The notes under the pieces are model-generated. The model was not told the origin of the DNA and made no database searches. It was given only the letters and a program-made list of their open reading frames with translations. Of a stretch of DNA of 64,000 nt, positions 1 to 9,611 are shown piece after piece. Each line of letters begins with the position of its first letter. The first letter of the stretch is position 1. The position numbers and the translations under genes were made by a program. This DNA comes from Desulfitibacter alkalitolerans DSM 16504 (lineage in GTDB: Bacteria > Bacillota > DSM-16504 > Desulfitibacterales > Desulfitibacteraceae): the NCBI RefSeq assembly GCF_000620305.1, contig NZ_KK211104.1, positions 1 through 64,000 of the forward strand. The letters run 5' to 3'.

Positions 1-176
1 ATCGTTCTTTCGCAAAAGGTAACTATGCGTTTGTTTAGAGCATCATGAAACTGTTGCTTTGCAAGTTTTTTAGCAGTGGCTTCTATAAATCCAGGCTTTG
101 CATCTAGCATCTCAGATATTACCTGGTATCTAAAAAAGGCAACTGCATCTTCACGCTTAATTGGGAGTTCCCCCAT
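1..176 (-). CDS. Transposase N-terminus, cut by window edge
   Basis: The first 58 codons of a gene that runs off the left edge. The ATG at 176 follows a strong GGAGGTG ribosome binding site. The peptide begins MGELPIKREDAVAFFRYQVI and ends near KRIVTFCERT. A short N-terminal helix followed by a segment leading into a helix-turn-helix is how many integrase-core (rve/DDE) transposases of Firmicutes begin, but the DDE domain is outside the window. It lies just downstream of a hypothetical gene with no normal start, in keeping with an insertion element. Assignment is from resemblance only; another helix-turn-helix protein is possible. Confidence 0.5.
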   Translation of the reverse strand, partial: MGELPIKREDAVAFFRYQVISEMLDAKPGFIEATAKKLAKQQFHDALNKRIVTFCERT

Positions 177-269
177 TTGTAACACCTCCAGGTTTTGTTC
201 TGAGTGTATGATATCTTACATCAATACAGGAGCGTGATACGTAAAATTCTTGCTGGACTAAATAATTAA

Positions 270-422
270 GAAAAAGTACTAAAACAGTGGGGAATTAATC
301 TAGATAAGGGACAAAAAGAGCAAGTTTGGGATGGGTTTAGAACAGTCTTACAAGGAAAGTATGAATGGTTTTTTAAGCTAATATACTATTGTATTACATT
401 ATTGTTGTTAACTGGAAGTTAA
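270..422 (+). pseudogene. Startless remnant reading frame of 50 codons
   Basis: An open frame without a start codon, bounded by TAA stops, that reads like real protein (EKVLKQWGINLDKGQKEQ, then WDGF and LQGKYEWFF). Upstream in the same frame, beyond the stop, is KILAGLNN. I do not recognise the family. It lies between two genes on the opposite strand and is probably debris of an older gene or insertion element. The rest of 177-447 shows nothing further. Confidence 0.25.
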
Positions 423-447
423 GAAGCATTCTTTGCCTCTGTTGGTA

Positions 448-1080
448 TTATACAACGATTACAGTATTTACAAGTTTAAGTAGTCCATACTGTTTTCCGA
501 AGAATTGCCTTGCTGTTGATACAAGGCTAAACAGTGTACTAAATCTTCTTGTTTCTGTATACTGCTTATCTGATACCAAAAGTGGTCTGTTATAGACGGA
601 TACATATCTAGAGTTAAGTAATGCCAAGTAGTTAAACTCTCTGCAATCTTTTTCTATCCGTTTTATTGACCTTACTATACGATCTTCGCTGTCGAGGATT
701 TCTTCCGGGTCATCAATGTGACTAAATATATTCTCACCCTCTCCTACCTGGCAGCTAATGTACTCAAGTAAATTAAGGCTTGGCTGGCAGTACTTCTTGA
801 TGAAACTAGGAAATATGCTGATATAGTGCCATTTGTCCGACTCGTTGTTAAACCATACCGCTGTCTGTACTACAAATCTAACCTTGTATATACAATCATT
901 TTCATCGAGAAGAAATAGCCATCTTTCAAACCCACCATTAAACTTAAGCCTGATATTATCCGGAAGACCCAAACTTTCACGAATAAACGTATGCGATATT
1001 GTACCTTGATAATGTTCCTGATAGATTCTATTAAAATCCTCAGCGGAACACTTGAAAGGCAGCTCAATGTCTAATACAAT
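448..1080 (-). CDS. Hypothetical protein, possibly insertion-element associated
   Basis: An uncharacterised protein. The first conventional start in frame is TTG at 972 (174 residues), but the frame stays open upstream to about 1107 and the extra 36 residues look genuine (VLDIELPFKCSAEDF, then IYQEHYQGTISHTF). The only candidate starts there are ATT at 1080 or CTG at 1065, with no clear ribosome binding site. The C-terminus contains FSTLFSLVSTARQFFGKQYG. No catalytic motif is visible. Its position immediately upstream of a transposase start on the same strand suggests it belongs to that element. It may be intact with an unusual start or have lost its 5' end. Confidence 0.45.
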   Translation of the reverse strand: MVLDIELPFKCSAEDFNRIYQEHYQGTISHTFIRESLGLPDNIRLKFNGGFERWLFLLDENDCIYKVRFVVQTAVWFNNESDKWHYISIFPSFIKKYCQPSLNLLEYISCQVGEGENIFSHIDDPEEILDSEDRIVRSIKRIEKDCREFNYLALLNSRYVSVYNRPLLVSDKQYTETRRFSTLFSLVSTARQFFGKQYGLLKLVNTVIVV

Positions 1081-1202
1081 GGTTGTGGTTGGTTTTTGTG
1101 TGTTGATAATGATATTAATATATCATAAAAAAGGGTACGGGTGGTTCTGTGCCCTTTCCAACCACCTAAACTTCTTACTGAAGGTGAAATTGTCCTAATA
1201 GT

Positions 1203-1683
1203 TTGATTTTACTGTAGGGGAGATTGTCCCCTTACAGTAATGGGTATAAATCCAGAAGATGTTGAATATCTAAGTCTGGCCAAAGAAGCCAAAATAGGTT
1301 TTATGGAATCATCAGAAATCATAAATAAAGGTGTAAAAATTGAGGAAGTAAAAACTACCTTTGCTCATGGTTATGGTAAAGGATTTAACCAACTATTCCC
1401 TGAAATAAACATTATGGAGGGAGGCGCTTGTTCAGGTTGTGTATCTAACCTTTACTTAACACTGAAACAATTAAAAGATAGGGGTACACTGAAAAAATTA
1501 CCTAATATAACCCTTATTATAGGCAAAGACGAAAAACGTTATGAAACATCAGAAAAAGTTTTATTTATAGGAAATTGCACAATGGCAGCATCTGTAAACT
1601 TATTTTTACCAGGTTGTCCTATTCTACCTAGTGAATTGATACAGTTACTGGAAAACCTTGTAAAAACTAAATTAAGGAACTAA
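1203..1683 (+). pseudogene. DUF362 family protein, C-terminal fragment
   Basis: The frame is open from just after a TAG at 1200, through an inverted repeat, to the stop; the first ATG is at 1240 (147 residues). MGINPEDVEYLSLA matches the segment that in DUF362 iron-sulfur-associated proteins follows the core domain. The rest carries the cysteine-rich tail typical of clostridial DUF362 proteins: GGACSGCVSNLY, then GNCT, then PGCP. About two thirds of a normal protein is missing at the N-terminus and no ribosome binding site precedes the ATG. Loss probably came from insertion or deletion at the inverted repeat. A functional tail-only protein cannot be excluded. Confidence 0.6.
1210..1239. repeat. 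Inverted repeat abutting a truncated gene
   Basis: TACTGTAGGGGA and TCCCCTTACAGTA form a near-perfect stem with one bulged base around GATTG. A related GGTGAAATTGTCC lies just upstream, near 1182-1194. The repeat ends directly at the ATG of the truncated DUF362 gene. It may be the end of an insertion element or a scar of the event that cut that gene. Confidence 0.5.
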
Positions 1684-1818
1684 ATTATAGTCACATTTGT
1701 AAATTTTTAACTTGAAAATATATTATAATACTCTTGAAGGAAAATTTCCATTTTTAACCTTTAATTTTTCTGAATAGTGTGATTAAAATAAATTTCAGAG
1801 GATAGGGAGGTAGTATAA

Positions 1819-3408
1819 ATGACATTGGTGTCCTGCAAATCTGACAGGAGTGAAATACATAAATTTTTCCAGGATCCATATTATGACATACACTTAATAA
1901 ATAATGCAAGCGAACTCTTAGCAAAAACAACTTCCAAAAAACTATTAGAAGCTATTACCAATAATTCAGATTGGAATTTGCCTTTTGAGGTAATGTGTGA
2001 ATCTTCAGAACATGACGCCTTCAATAGAAATTTTTTAATATCTGTACTTGAGGCATCCTCTGATGGTATTTTGATTTCAGACTCTGAAGCTAAAGTGCTA
2101 TATATTAATAACGCTTATGAGGAAACAACAGGTTTAACCAGAGAGAAAATGTTAGGTAAGAATTTAGCCCAACTCTGTGAAAATGGTCTTTTTAATACCT
2201 CTGCATCTTTGATGGTCTTAGAGAAAAAAAGACCTGTTTCACTAATTCATAAATATATTACGGGGAAAAATGCGTTAACTACCGCTTGTCCTGTTTTCTC
2301 TGAAAGGGGTGAAATAATCGGTGTTATTAATAACACTCGTGATATTTCTTCTCTTATTAGATTAAGGAATGAACTTATAAAAACAAAGCATCTTGTAGAG
2401 ATAAACAATGCAGAGTTAAAAAAATTGCGTAGAGATTTAGTAGCAGACATAGATTTAATATATGAAAGTCAAAAGATGAAGCAAATAATAGACTTATTGC
2501 TAAAAGCATCCCGTTTTGATACTTCTATTTTAATTCAAGGGGAATCAGGTACAGGTAAAGAAGTCTTAGCAAAATATATCCATAATTCCAGCCCAAGAAA
2601 GGACGGTCCGTTTATTAAAGTCAACTGTGCTGCAATACCTTCCGAGTTATTTGAATCTGAGTTATTTGGTTATGTATCCGGCTCTTTTACTGGAGCCACT
2701 CGTGAAGGAAAACCCGGCTTATTCGAGTTAGCTAACCATGGAACAATTTTATTAGATGAAATTAGCGAGTTACCCATAGAAGCTCAATCTAAGTTATTAC
2801 GAATACTACAAGAAAGGGAAGTTCTCCGTGTAGGTGCTACTCAAGCTACAAAACTTGATATACGTATTGTAGCTGCTACTAATAAGCAACTTAAAGAAGA
2901 GATTAAAAAAGGTAAATTTAGAGAAGACCTCTTTTTCAGACTTAATGTTTTTCCTATTACCATCCCACCTCTAAGAGATAGAAAAGAAGACATTCCTGCA
3001 CTAATGTCTTACTTCATTCACAAACTTAATAAAGAACATAATACAATTATAGTTTTTGATAATGAAGTAATAGATATAATGATAAATTATTCGTGGCCCG
3101 GTAATGTAAGAGAGTTGCAAAATTTAATAGAATATTTATTTATCGTCAATCAAGAGGGATATATTGGTATTGAACAGCTTCCGGAGCATTTCTTGGCCGA
3201 AAATATATTTGCTGACAATACCATAGTTGAATCGAAGTTGGCATTGCTAATGGATATCTTTGAAAAAAAGATAATTACCTTTTCACTAAAGAAACATACA
3301 TCTTTAAGAAAAGCAGCTGTTAGCTTAGGTATTGACCCATCAACCTTATCTAGAAAAATGAAAAGACTTAAAATTGAACATGATTATTCACAAGATGTAA
3401 TGGATTAA
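1819..3408 (+). CDS. PAS-domain sigma-54-dependent transcriptional activator
   Basis: An enhancer-binding protein that would activate sigma-54 RNA polymerase in response to a signal sensed by a PAS domain. Order: N-terminal region (1-70), PAS (about 72-190, with DGILISDSEAKVLYIN), short coiled linker, AAA+ domain with Walker A GESGTGKE at about 241, Walker B ILLDEI, arginine-finger region FREDLFFRLNVFPI, and a C-terminal Fis-type helix-turn-helix (SLRKAAVSLGIDPSTLSRKM). The sigma-54 contact loop reads GSFTGA (about 288) rather than GAFTGA. The start has a GGGAGG site 8 bases upstream. No metabolic partner is adjacent: upstream is a truncated DUF362 gene and downstream a convergent pair. Its target is unknown. 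Confidence 0.88.
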   Translation: MTLVSCKSDRSEIHKFFQDPYYDIHLINNASELLAKTTSKKLLEAITNNSDWNLPFEVMCESSEHDAFNRNFLISVLEASSDGILISDSEAKVLYINNAYEETTGLTREKMLGKNLAQLCENGLFNTSASLMVLEKKRPVSLIHKYITGKNALTTACPVFSERGEIIGVINNTRDISSLIRLRNELIKTKHLVEINNAELKKLRRDLVADIDLIYESQKMKQIIDLLLKASRFDTSILIQGESGTGKEVLAKYIHNSSPRKDGPFIKVNCAAIPSELFESELFGYVSGSFTGATREGKPGLFELANHGTILLDEISELPIEAQSKLLRILQEREVLRVGATQATKLDIRIVAATNKQLKEEIKKGKFREDLFFRLNVFPITIPPLRDRKEDIPALMSYFIHKLNKEHNTIIVFDNEVIDIMINYSWPGNVRELQNLIEYLFIVNQEGYIGIEQLPEHFLAENIFADNTIVESKLALLMDIFEKKIITFSLKKHTSLRKAAVSLGIDPSTLSRKMKRLKIEHDYSQDVMD

Positions 3409-3535
3409 TGAAAAATGATAGCTGGGCTTAAACTTTTATCCATAAATTGCACATGTTTGTCAATAATTTTAATATTGTTTTATAGAGTCTTTGCAATATA
3501 TCTAGTCTTATGACTAAGTAGGTATGGATTTGGAA

Positions 3536-3551
3536 GAGATTATATAATCTC
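3536..3551. repeat. 16-bp perfect palindrome
   Basis: GAGATTATATAATCTC lies between the convergent sigma-54 activator and DUF2442 genes. There is no T-run typical of a strong terminator. It may be a weak terminator or a chance AT-rich palindrome. Confidence 0.3.
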
Positions 3552-3558
3552 AATAGCT

Positions 3559-3867
3559 TTAATTTCTTATATTTAATACATTAGGTTCCTCAACTTCTGG
3601 ACATGAGATGTAAAGTTCTTCAGGATCAAGGTCAAGACAATTAGCTGGATCATAATTACCTGTAATATCCCATGCCAATGTGTTATTCATAACTGTACAA
3701 GTATTCATAAAAAGGTCAATGTCTTGAAGCTGCTTAAATACTCCTTTCGTTATCAAATCTTTCGCATCAAAGAGTTTAATTTTACCATCTGCAAAGTAAA
3801 TATAAACTTTATAATCACTAGTAGGCAAAACCTGCACAACTTTATGAAACACATTAAGCACCTCCAA
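3559..3867 (-). CDS. DUF2442 domain protein
   Basis: A 102-residue protein with the DUF2442 pattern: FADGKIKLFDAKDLI, then GVFKQL, then a WDITGNYD block and CLDLDPEELY near the end. DUF2442 proteins are usually encoded with a small DUF4160 protein, in pairs suspected of being toxin-antitoxin-like. That holds here: the partner lies directly upstream, its stop touching this start, but it is frameshifted. GGAGGT is well placed for the ATG at 3867. Biochemical function is not established. Confidence 0.85.
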   Translation of the reverse strand: MEVLNVFHKVVQVLPTSDYKVYIYFADGKIKLFDAKDLITKGVFKQLQDIDLFMNTCTVMNNTLAWDITGNYDPANCLDLDPEELYISCPEVEEPNVLNIRN

Positions 3868-4127
3868 TCATATTAAGGGGTTAATTTTTTCAAACTCTAA
3901 ATGTTTTTTTCCATTTTCCCAGTTAGTCATTAATTCATCTTTATGAATCTCACACCAGGCTAATACAAGTTTAAGCTGTTTAAAAGGAAAGACTCCTTTG
4001 ATTACAGTACCATTTAAAATATCTACAATTACTTTATTACCTCCATATTCTGCATGAAAATGTGGTGTAAATGGTCATTCCAATACATCAAAATTTTAAT
4101 GCCATAAAACTCAGAAATTACAGGCAT
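3868..4127 (-). pseudogene. DUF4160 protein with one-base frameshift
   Basis: The ATG at 4127 follows GGAGG and encodes MPVISEFYGIKI then YWNDH, the normal beginning of a DUF4160 protein. It then runs out of frame and stops at an early TAA. The other frame continues the family exactly: TPHFHAEYGGNK, IVDILNGTVIKGVFP, LKLVLAWCEIHKDEL, to a TGA at 3868. The span is 260 bases, one short of 87 codons, so a single base was lost near 4060-4070. The gene is the first of a pair with the intact DUF2442 gene. A sequencing error is the alternative. Confidence 0.8.
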
Positions 4128-4279
4128 ATTATCCTCCAAAAAAATTATCTACTATTATTATACACTCTTAGCATATAAAATTACAACAAATGGATATTAC
4201 AAACTAGGATGAAGCATCTTACTCATTTAATCATGCCGTCATCATGTAACACTTTTACACATTGGAAATTATTCCAGAA

Positions 4280-4325
4280 AACAGAAAAATGCTGTTGCTA
4301 TGATTGTCTCATAACAACAGCAAAA
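4280..4325 (-). terminator. Terminator after glmS
   Basis: GCTGTTG (4291-4297) pairs with CAACAGC (4315-4321), with further TATGA/TCATA pairing inside. On the minus strand the stem is followed by ATTTTTCTGTTTTC. Apart from this hairpin, 4133-4393 shows nothing I recognise. Confidence 0.65.
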
Positions 4326-4393
4326 GCAAAGAATTTTTTTACTAAGTAAACAACTTTATTTCCTCACTACAACAAAGGAACCTTCCCAATGTC

Positions 4394-6229
4394 TTATTCC
4401 ACAGTCACTGATTTGGCCAGGTTGCGCGGCATATCCACATCGCTTCCCCTGGCTACTGCTGCGTAATAGGCCAGCAGCTGCAGGGGTACTACACTTAGTA
4501 CTGGTGCTGTAATGGGAAGGGTTTTTGGTATATAGATTACCCTTTCTGCAGACTTTTCCATTTCTGTATTGCCCTCAAAGGTCAAGGCTGTAACCCTTGC
4601 TCCCCTTGCCTGAACCTCCTGGATGTTGCTAAGCATTTTATCAAACAGAAAGTCCTGGGTTGCCAGGGCCACTACAGGGGTTCCTTCTTCAATTAAAGCT
4701 ATGGTGCCGTGTTTCATCTCACCTGCTGCCAATGCCTCAGCATGAATGTAAGAGATCTCTTTTAGTTTAAGCTGTCCTTCCTGGGCCACATTGTAGTCAA
4801 TGCCCCTGCCAAGGAAATATACGTCCTCCCACCGGGAAATCTCTTGAGCCCATTCCTTTATGGAAGCTTCGCATTTAAGGACCTCTTTAATCTGCTCAGA
4901 CAGTTTTGTAAGTGCATATACTCCCTGTACAACTTCCCCTTCAGTAATCTTGCCTAACTTGCAGGCTATATCATATGCTAATAAATACATTGCAATTAGC
5001 TGGGTCACATAGGCCTTTGTTGAAGCTACTGCAATTTCAGGTCCAGCCAGTGTATATAGTACTTCATCTGCCTCTCTTGATATTGAGCTGCCCACAACAT
5101 TTGTAATGGCAAGAACCCTTGAACCTTTTTTCTTTGCTTCTCTTAAGGCCGCTAATGTGTCAGCTGTCTCACCAGACTGACTTATAACTATCATCAAGGT
5201 CTTTTCATCCACTAATGGATCCCTGTAGCGGAATTCACTGGCAATATCCCACATTACAGGAATCCTTGTAAGCTTTTCAATTGCATATTTACCCACTAAG
5301 CCAGCATAGGATGCTGTCCCACAGGCCACAATTGCAATATTTCTAATACCTTCCAAGTATTCTTTAGTAAGGGAAATTTCTTTTAGATTAACTTTGCCTG
5401 TAAATGCATCTATTCTCCCAGATAAGGTTTTGCGAACTGCTTCTGGCTGTTCATGGATTTCTTTTAACATGAAGTGGTCGTAGCCGCCCTTTTCAGCAGC
5501 TTCCGCATCCCACTCAACATACGTCTCTTCCTTGACTTTTTTATTTCCATTAGAGTCGTATACATCAACTTCTGTTTCAGATATCCTGGCAATGTCCCCA
5601 TCATCCAGGATATAAATCCTTCTTGTATGGTTTAGTATTGCAGGAATGTCAGATGCAAAGAAATTCTCTCCATCTCCCAGACCTACAATTAATGGACTGT
5701 CTTTTCGTGCTGCAAAAATCTCTCCAGGATAGTCCCTGGAAAGAACCACCACGGCATAAGAACCCTCAATTTTTGCAATGGTCATTTTTATTGCCTTTAA
5801 CAAATCATTAGTTTTATTATAGAATTCTTCAATAAGATGAGGCAAGACCTCTGTGTCAGTTTCGGAAACAAATCTATGTCCTATCTCCTGAAGCCATTCC
5901 TTTAAAGACTGATAGTTTTCAATAATGCCATTATGAACTACCGCGATTGTGCCGCTGCAGTCCTTGTGGGGATGGGAATTAATATCTGAAGGCCTGCCAT
6001 GGGTAGCCCAGCGGGTATGCCCAATACCAATGCGGCATCCATTAAGGCTGCCATTAATCTTTTCTTCTAAGACCTTCATCTTGCCCTTGGTTTTTATAAT
6101 CTCAACATGGCTGTTCTCCAGAACTGCCAGACCAGCCGAATCATAGCCCCTGTACTCTAGTTTTTTAAGTCCTTCTACCAGAACAGGAACTGCACTTGCT
6201 TTACCAATATAACCAACTATTCCACACAT
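4394..6229 (-). CDS. glmS: Glutamine-fructose-6-phosphate aminotransferase
   Basis: Makes glucosamine-6-phosphate from fructose-6-phosphate and glutamine, the first committed step to UDP-GlcNAc and peptidoglycan. The 611 residues are full length. Cys2 (MCGIVGYIG) is the N-terminal nucleophile of the glutaminase domain, with GHTRWATHG following. Two SIS sugar-isomerase domains follow (ACGTASYAG and SQSGETADT in the first), and the protein ends with the conserved DVDMPRNLAKSVTVE. It is the last gene of the cdaA-glmM-glmS cluster and is preceded by a glmS ribozyme, so expression should fall when glucosamine-6-phosphate is abundant. Confidence 0.98.
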   Translation of the reverse strand: MCGIVGYIGKASAVPVLVEGLKKLEYRGYDSAGLAVLENSHVEIIKTKGKMKVLEEKINGSLNGCRIGIGHTRWATHGRPSDINSHPHKDCSGTIAVVHNGIIENYQSLKEWLQEIGHRFVSETDTEVLPHLIEEFYNKTNDLLKAIKMTIAKIEGSYAVVVLSRDYPGEIFAARKDSPLIVGLGDGENFFASDIPAILNHTRRIYILDDGDIARISETEVDVYDSNGNKKVKEETYVEWDAEAAEKGGYDHFMLKEIHEQPEAVRKTLSGRIDAFTGKVNLKEISLTKEYLEGIRNIAIVACGTASYAGLVGKYAIEKLTRIPVMWDIASEFRYRDPLVDEKTLMIVISQSGETADTLAALREAKKKGSRVLAITNVVGSSISREADEVLYTLAGPEIAVASTKAYVTQLIAMYLLAYDIACKLGKITEGEVVQGVYALTKLSEQIKEVLKCEASIKEWAQEISRWEDVYFLGRGIDYNVAQEGQLKLKEISYIHAEALAAGEMKHGTIALIEEGTPVVALATQDFLFDKMLSNIQEVQARGARVTALTFEGNTEMEKSAERVIYIPKTLPITAPVLSVVPLQLLAYYAAVARGSDVDMPRNLAKSVTVE

Positions 6230-6259
6230 CTCCTAATCACTCCTTGAAGTTATTAGAAG

Positions 6260-6486
6260 CTATTGTCACCAGATATTCTTTGTCCCGCAAATTACTTTAC
6301 GGTTTTGTAATACCTTTACGATAGTGACCATACCGAAGGGAATCCGCCGAAAACTCGATTAACCCTCTCCTCGTCAACCAGGCACTTAACCAGATAAGTT
6401 ATCAGTTATTACACCTATGTAATAACAACCGTATCTACCAATTACTATCTAAAATATGTTTTGTTAAGCTGCCAGGTCCTGGCGCT
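6260..6486 (-). ncRNA. glmS ribozyme: glmS ribozyme/riboswitch
   Basis: The leader of glmS matches the glmS self-cleaving riboswitch. On the minus strand AAAGCGCCAGGACCTGGC gives the cleavage site between A (6486) and GCGCC (6485 onward). The invariant core follows: GACGAGGAGAGGGTT, ATCGA, then TTTCGGCGGATTCCC. A 3' extension with pairing such as GGTCAC/GGTGAC resembles P3-P4. Glucosamine-6-phosphate is the known cofactor for cleavage, which destabilises the glmS message in Bacillus. The glmS start is about 30 bases beyond. Confidence 0.95.
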
Positions 6487-6514
6487 TTATCATCAACCCA
6501 ACCAACACACAATC

Positions 6515-6590
6515 CAGCAGTCAGGAGCCAGTAGTCAGAATAAACCCAAGAGCTTTCCTTCTGAATTCTGAATTCTGTCTTCTGAATACT
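6515..6590. repeat. MITE-like interspersed repeat, copy 1
   Basis: Contains caggagccagtagtcagaa (6522-6540) and attctgtcttctgaat (6572-6587). Both are identical in a second copy at 21640-21727. The two halves are imperfect inverted repeats of each other. It sits between glmM and the glmS ribozyme, so any transcript entering glmS from glmM crosses it. Confidence 0.6.
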
Positions 6591-6591
6591 A

Positions 6592-7941
6592 TTAAAGCTT
6601 CTCATCCAGTTTTAATGCTAGATCTGCTAGCTCTTCTGCCATTGTCTTGATTAAATCATCCTTTGGACCTTCTACCATTACCCTAACTAAAGGTTCAGTA
6701 CCTGAAGGTCTTACCAGTACCCTCCCTTCACCTTTAAGTTTTCCTTCAATCTCTTTAACAGCCTTTAAAAATGTTGGATTAGACATTACCCTATCCTTAT
6801 TCTTTACCCTTGCGTTTAAAAGAATTTGTGGGAATATCTCCATTTGAGCTGCTAGCTGGGACAAGGTTTTACCTGTATCTGACATAACCTGCAGCAGTTG
6901 AAGTGCTGTAACAAGGCCGTCACCTGTGGTGTTATGATCCAGGAATATGATATGCCCTGATTGTTCTCCGCCAAGATTACAACCTGCTTCTATCATTTTT
7001 TCAAGAACATAACGATCACCCACTTGTGTCTGATAAACAGTAATACCTGCCTGCTTTAAAGCCAGATGTAAACCAATATTGCTCATCACTGTTACCACTA
7101 AGGAATTATCCTTTAATAATCCCTTTTTCTTTAAGTATAGGCCACAGGCCACCATAATCTGATCACCGTCAACTATATTCCCTTTTTCATCAACAGCTAT
7201 CATTCTATCTGCATCACCATCATGGGCAATTCCTATGTCTGCACCTTGCTTTAAAACTTCCTTCTGTAATTGTTCTGGATGAGTTGAACCGCAGTTCTTA
7301 TTAATGTTAATTCCATTGGGTTGATTGTTAATGACAATCACCTCAGCCCCAAGCTCCTTTAAGGCCTGAGGTGCTGCCTGGAAGGCTGCACCATTAGCGC
7401 AGTCTATTACTACTTTAACACCATTTAGTTTAGTGTCAATGGTATTTTTTGCAAAACTAATGTACTTTTCACATGCGTCATTTAATTCTTTTACTGAACC
7501 AAGCATTTCCCCAGTTGGAAAGGGCATATTATCCACACTCAGGGCAAGCTGCTCTATTTCTTCTTCCACAGAGTCGGGAAGCTTGTAGCCTGTTGATGAG
7601 AAGAATTTTATGCCATTATCCTCAACAGGATTATGGGAGGCTGAAATCATAACTCCTGCAGTTGCATTAAGCAGCCTTGTAAGATAAGAAACTCCTGGGG
7701 TAGGAATAACTCCTGCTTTAACAACGTTTCCTCCCACAGAGCAAATACCTGCAATCATGGCACCTTCAAGCATATGACCTGATATCCTGGTGTCCTGGCC
7801 TATTACAATAAGTGGTTTTCTATAATCTGTATTCTTTGCAAGAATATATGCTCCTGCCCTGCCCAGCCTATATGCTAGCTCTGCTGTTAAGTCTCTATTG
7901 GCTACTCCACGTACTCCATCTGTTCCAAATAATTTTGCCAT
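6592..7941 (-). CDS. glmM: Phosphoglucosamine mutase
   Basis: Converts glucosamine-6-phosphate to glucosamine-1-phosphate for UDP-GlcNAc synthesis. The 449 residues are normal length. It begins [19 protein letters not shown], carries the phosphoserine loop [19 protein letters not shown] at about 96-114, the metal site DGDADR at about 242, and the phosphate-binding [14 protein letters not shown] near the end. Genes for c-di-AMP synthesis lie upstream and glmS downstream, the usual Firmicutes arrangement; in Bacillus, GlmM binds and restrains CdaA. The start lies two bases after the stop of the upstream FAD-protein gene. Confidence 0.97.
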   Translation of the reverse strand: MAKLFGTDGVRGVANRDLTAELAYRLGRAGAYILAKNTDYRKPLIVIGQDTRISGHMLEGAMIAGICSVGGNVVKAGVIPTPGVSYLTRLLNATAGVMISASHNPVEDNGIKFFSSTGYKLPDSVEEEIEQLALSVDNMPFPTGEMLGSVKELNDACEKYISFAKNTIDTKLNGVKVVIDCANGAAFQAAPQALKELGAEVIVINNQPNGININKNCGSTHPEQLQKEVLKQGADIGIAHDGDADRMIAVDEKGNIVDGDQIMVACGLYLKKKGLLKDNSLVVTVMSNIGLHLALKQAGITVYQTQVGDRYVLEKMIEAGCNLGGEQSGHIIFLDHNTTGDGLVTALQLLQVMSDTGKTLSQLAAQMEIFPQILLNARVKNKDRVMSNPTFLKAVKEIEGKLKGEGRVLVRPSGTEPLVRVMVEGPKDDLIKTMAEELADLALKLDEKL

Positions 7942-7943
7942 GG

Positions 7944-9611
7944 CTACTCCTCCCCTTCAATCCAGCTCAAACCCTCAATTATTTTAGTAGGTATTTCTTC
8001 TTTTGGTAGTCCATATGCCTCAATAATTGACTGGGCCACCCTAATTCCATCTACTGCGGCACTCATGATACCACCAGCATACCCTGCCCCTTCGCCAGTT
8101 GGGTATAGTCCTTCTATATCAAGTGCCTGATACTTATCATCCCTTGGTATCCTTAGCGGAGCAGATGTCCTTGTTTCAACACCTGTTAAAATCCCCTTAT
8201 TAGTTCCAAAGCCCCAGATCTTTTTATTAAAGTCCTGTAGGGCTTCCCCCAGCACCTCACCAATCTCTTTGGGCAAACAATCCCTGAGGTTCGCTTCCTT
8301 TACATCAGGCTTGTAAGTTGCCTGTTTTAGTCTGGAAGGTGTTTCTTTTACTGTGTCATTTATAAAGTCATCTACAGTTTGAACAGGTGCAGTATAGTTT
8401 CCTCCACCAAGGTGATAAGCATCCCCTTCTATCTGCCTCTGAAACTTAATGCCTGATAATGGATTCTTGTAATCATAATCCCTTTCACCCACAGTAACCA
8501 CCACAGCTGAATTAGAAGTTCCAGATGAGCGATCATGGTAGCTCATACCATTTACGGCAAGCATCTCTGGCTCTGAGCTGGCCCCAATCACATATCCTCC
8601 AGGGCACATGCAAAAGCTGTAAGCTGCCCTGTTGAGATTGGTATTTCTATAAGTAAGATGATAATCTGCTGCACCCAGCCTGGGGTTACCTGCCCATTCT
8701 CCATATTGAGCACAATCTATCATATGCTGGGGATGCTCAACTCGTAACCCAATTGCAAAAGGTTTTGCTTCCAATTTAGTATTAATTTTCCATAGCTTCT
8801 CATATGTGTCCCTTGCACTATGGCCGGTTGCAAGAATGCACCTTGATACAGGAAGCTCATGTTTATGGTTTACTTCTACAGCCTCTAAGACACCTTTTTT
8901 GATCATAAAGTCTGTAACCCTTGCCTGAAATAGTACTTTTCCTCCCAGAGAAATTATTTCCTTTCTTATATTGGCAACAATGTTTCTAAGCCTGTCAGTA
9001 CCAAGGTGAGGCTTGGCCTGGTAAAGAATTTCTTCTGGTGCTCCTGCAGCTGTTAATGCCTGTAAAATAAGGTTAACTCTTTTGTCCTTGATTCTGGTAG
9101 TAAGCTTACCATCACTAAAGGTTCCAGCCCCACCTTCACCAAACTGAACATTAGATTCAGGATCCAGTTCACCCTCATCCCAAAACCTCGCCACATCCCT
9201 TTGCCGTGCAAAAACACTCTTGCCCCTTTCCAGCACAATTGGCTTATACCCCCACTTTGCCAGAAGCCACGCGGCAAAAAGACCGGATGGGCCGGTCCCA
9301 ACTACTAGAGGAGGATATTTCAAATACTCGACTCCCCGCCTAATATTTAAATACTCCTCTTCCTGGTCAACTATACTGCTTTTAGGCGGTAGGGGCTCCT
9401 TTATTTTGCCTGTTATTTGCTCTTCTAAATCCAGCACAATAGTATATACGAAAGCAATTTCCTTTTTTCGTCTTGCGTCTAGGGATTGTCTTTCAATCCA
9501 CCAGTTCTTTACCTGGCTTGCGGATACCTTTAGCTTTTGACAGGCTAGCTGCTTAAGTATATTAGTATCCTCATCAATTCCTATACGCAGCTCAGATACC
9601 CTAATTTTCAT
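7944..9611 (-). CDS. FAD-dependent oxidoreductase of the COG2509 family
   Basis: A 555-residue flavoprotein of unknown substrate. An N-terminal region of about 90 residues precedes the dinucleotide-binding motif [19 protein letters not shown] (about 104-122), followed by [14 protein letters not shown], a sequence typical of this group. [10 protein letters not shown] and a C-terminal [17 protein letters not shown] complete the FAD fold. The family is often encoded between cdaR and glmM in clostridia, as here. The gene overlaps cdaR by 11 bases, suggesting coupled translation. Its link to cell-wall precursor synthesis is unexplained. Confidence 0.85.
   Translation of the reverse strand: MKIRVSELRIGIDEDTNILKQLACQKLKVSASQVKNWWIERQSLDARRKKEIAFVYTIVLDLEEQITGKIKEPLPPKSSIVDQEEEYLNIRRGVEYLKYPPLVVGTGPSGLFAAWLLAKWGYKPIVLERGKSVFARQRDVARFWDEGELDPESNVQFGEGGAGTFSDGKLTTRIKDKRVNLILQALTAAGAPEEILYQAKPHLGTDRLRNIVANIRKEIISLGGKVLFQARVTDFMIKKGVLEAVEVNHKHELPVSRCILATGHSARDTYEKLWKINTKLEAKPFAIGLRVEHPQHMIDCAQYGEWAGNPRLGAADYHLTYRNTNLNRAAYSFCMCPGGYVIGASSEPEMLAVNGMSYHDRSSGTSNSAVVVTVGERDYDYKNPLSGIKFQRQIEGDAYHLGGGNYTAPVQTVDDFINDTVKETPSRLKQATYKPDVKEANLRDCLPKEIGEVLGEALQDFNKKIWGFGTNKGILTGVETRTSAPLRIPRDDKYQALDIEGLYPTGEGAGYAGGIMSAAVDGIRVAQSIIEAYGLPKEEIPTKIIEGLSWIEGEE

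Noticed and set aside
1240-1683. Intact 147-residue gene of a new family
   Set aside because: The frame is open upstream of the ATG and the sequence matches the tail of much longer DUF362 proteins.
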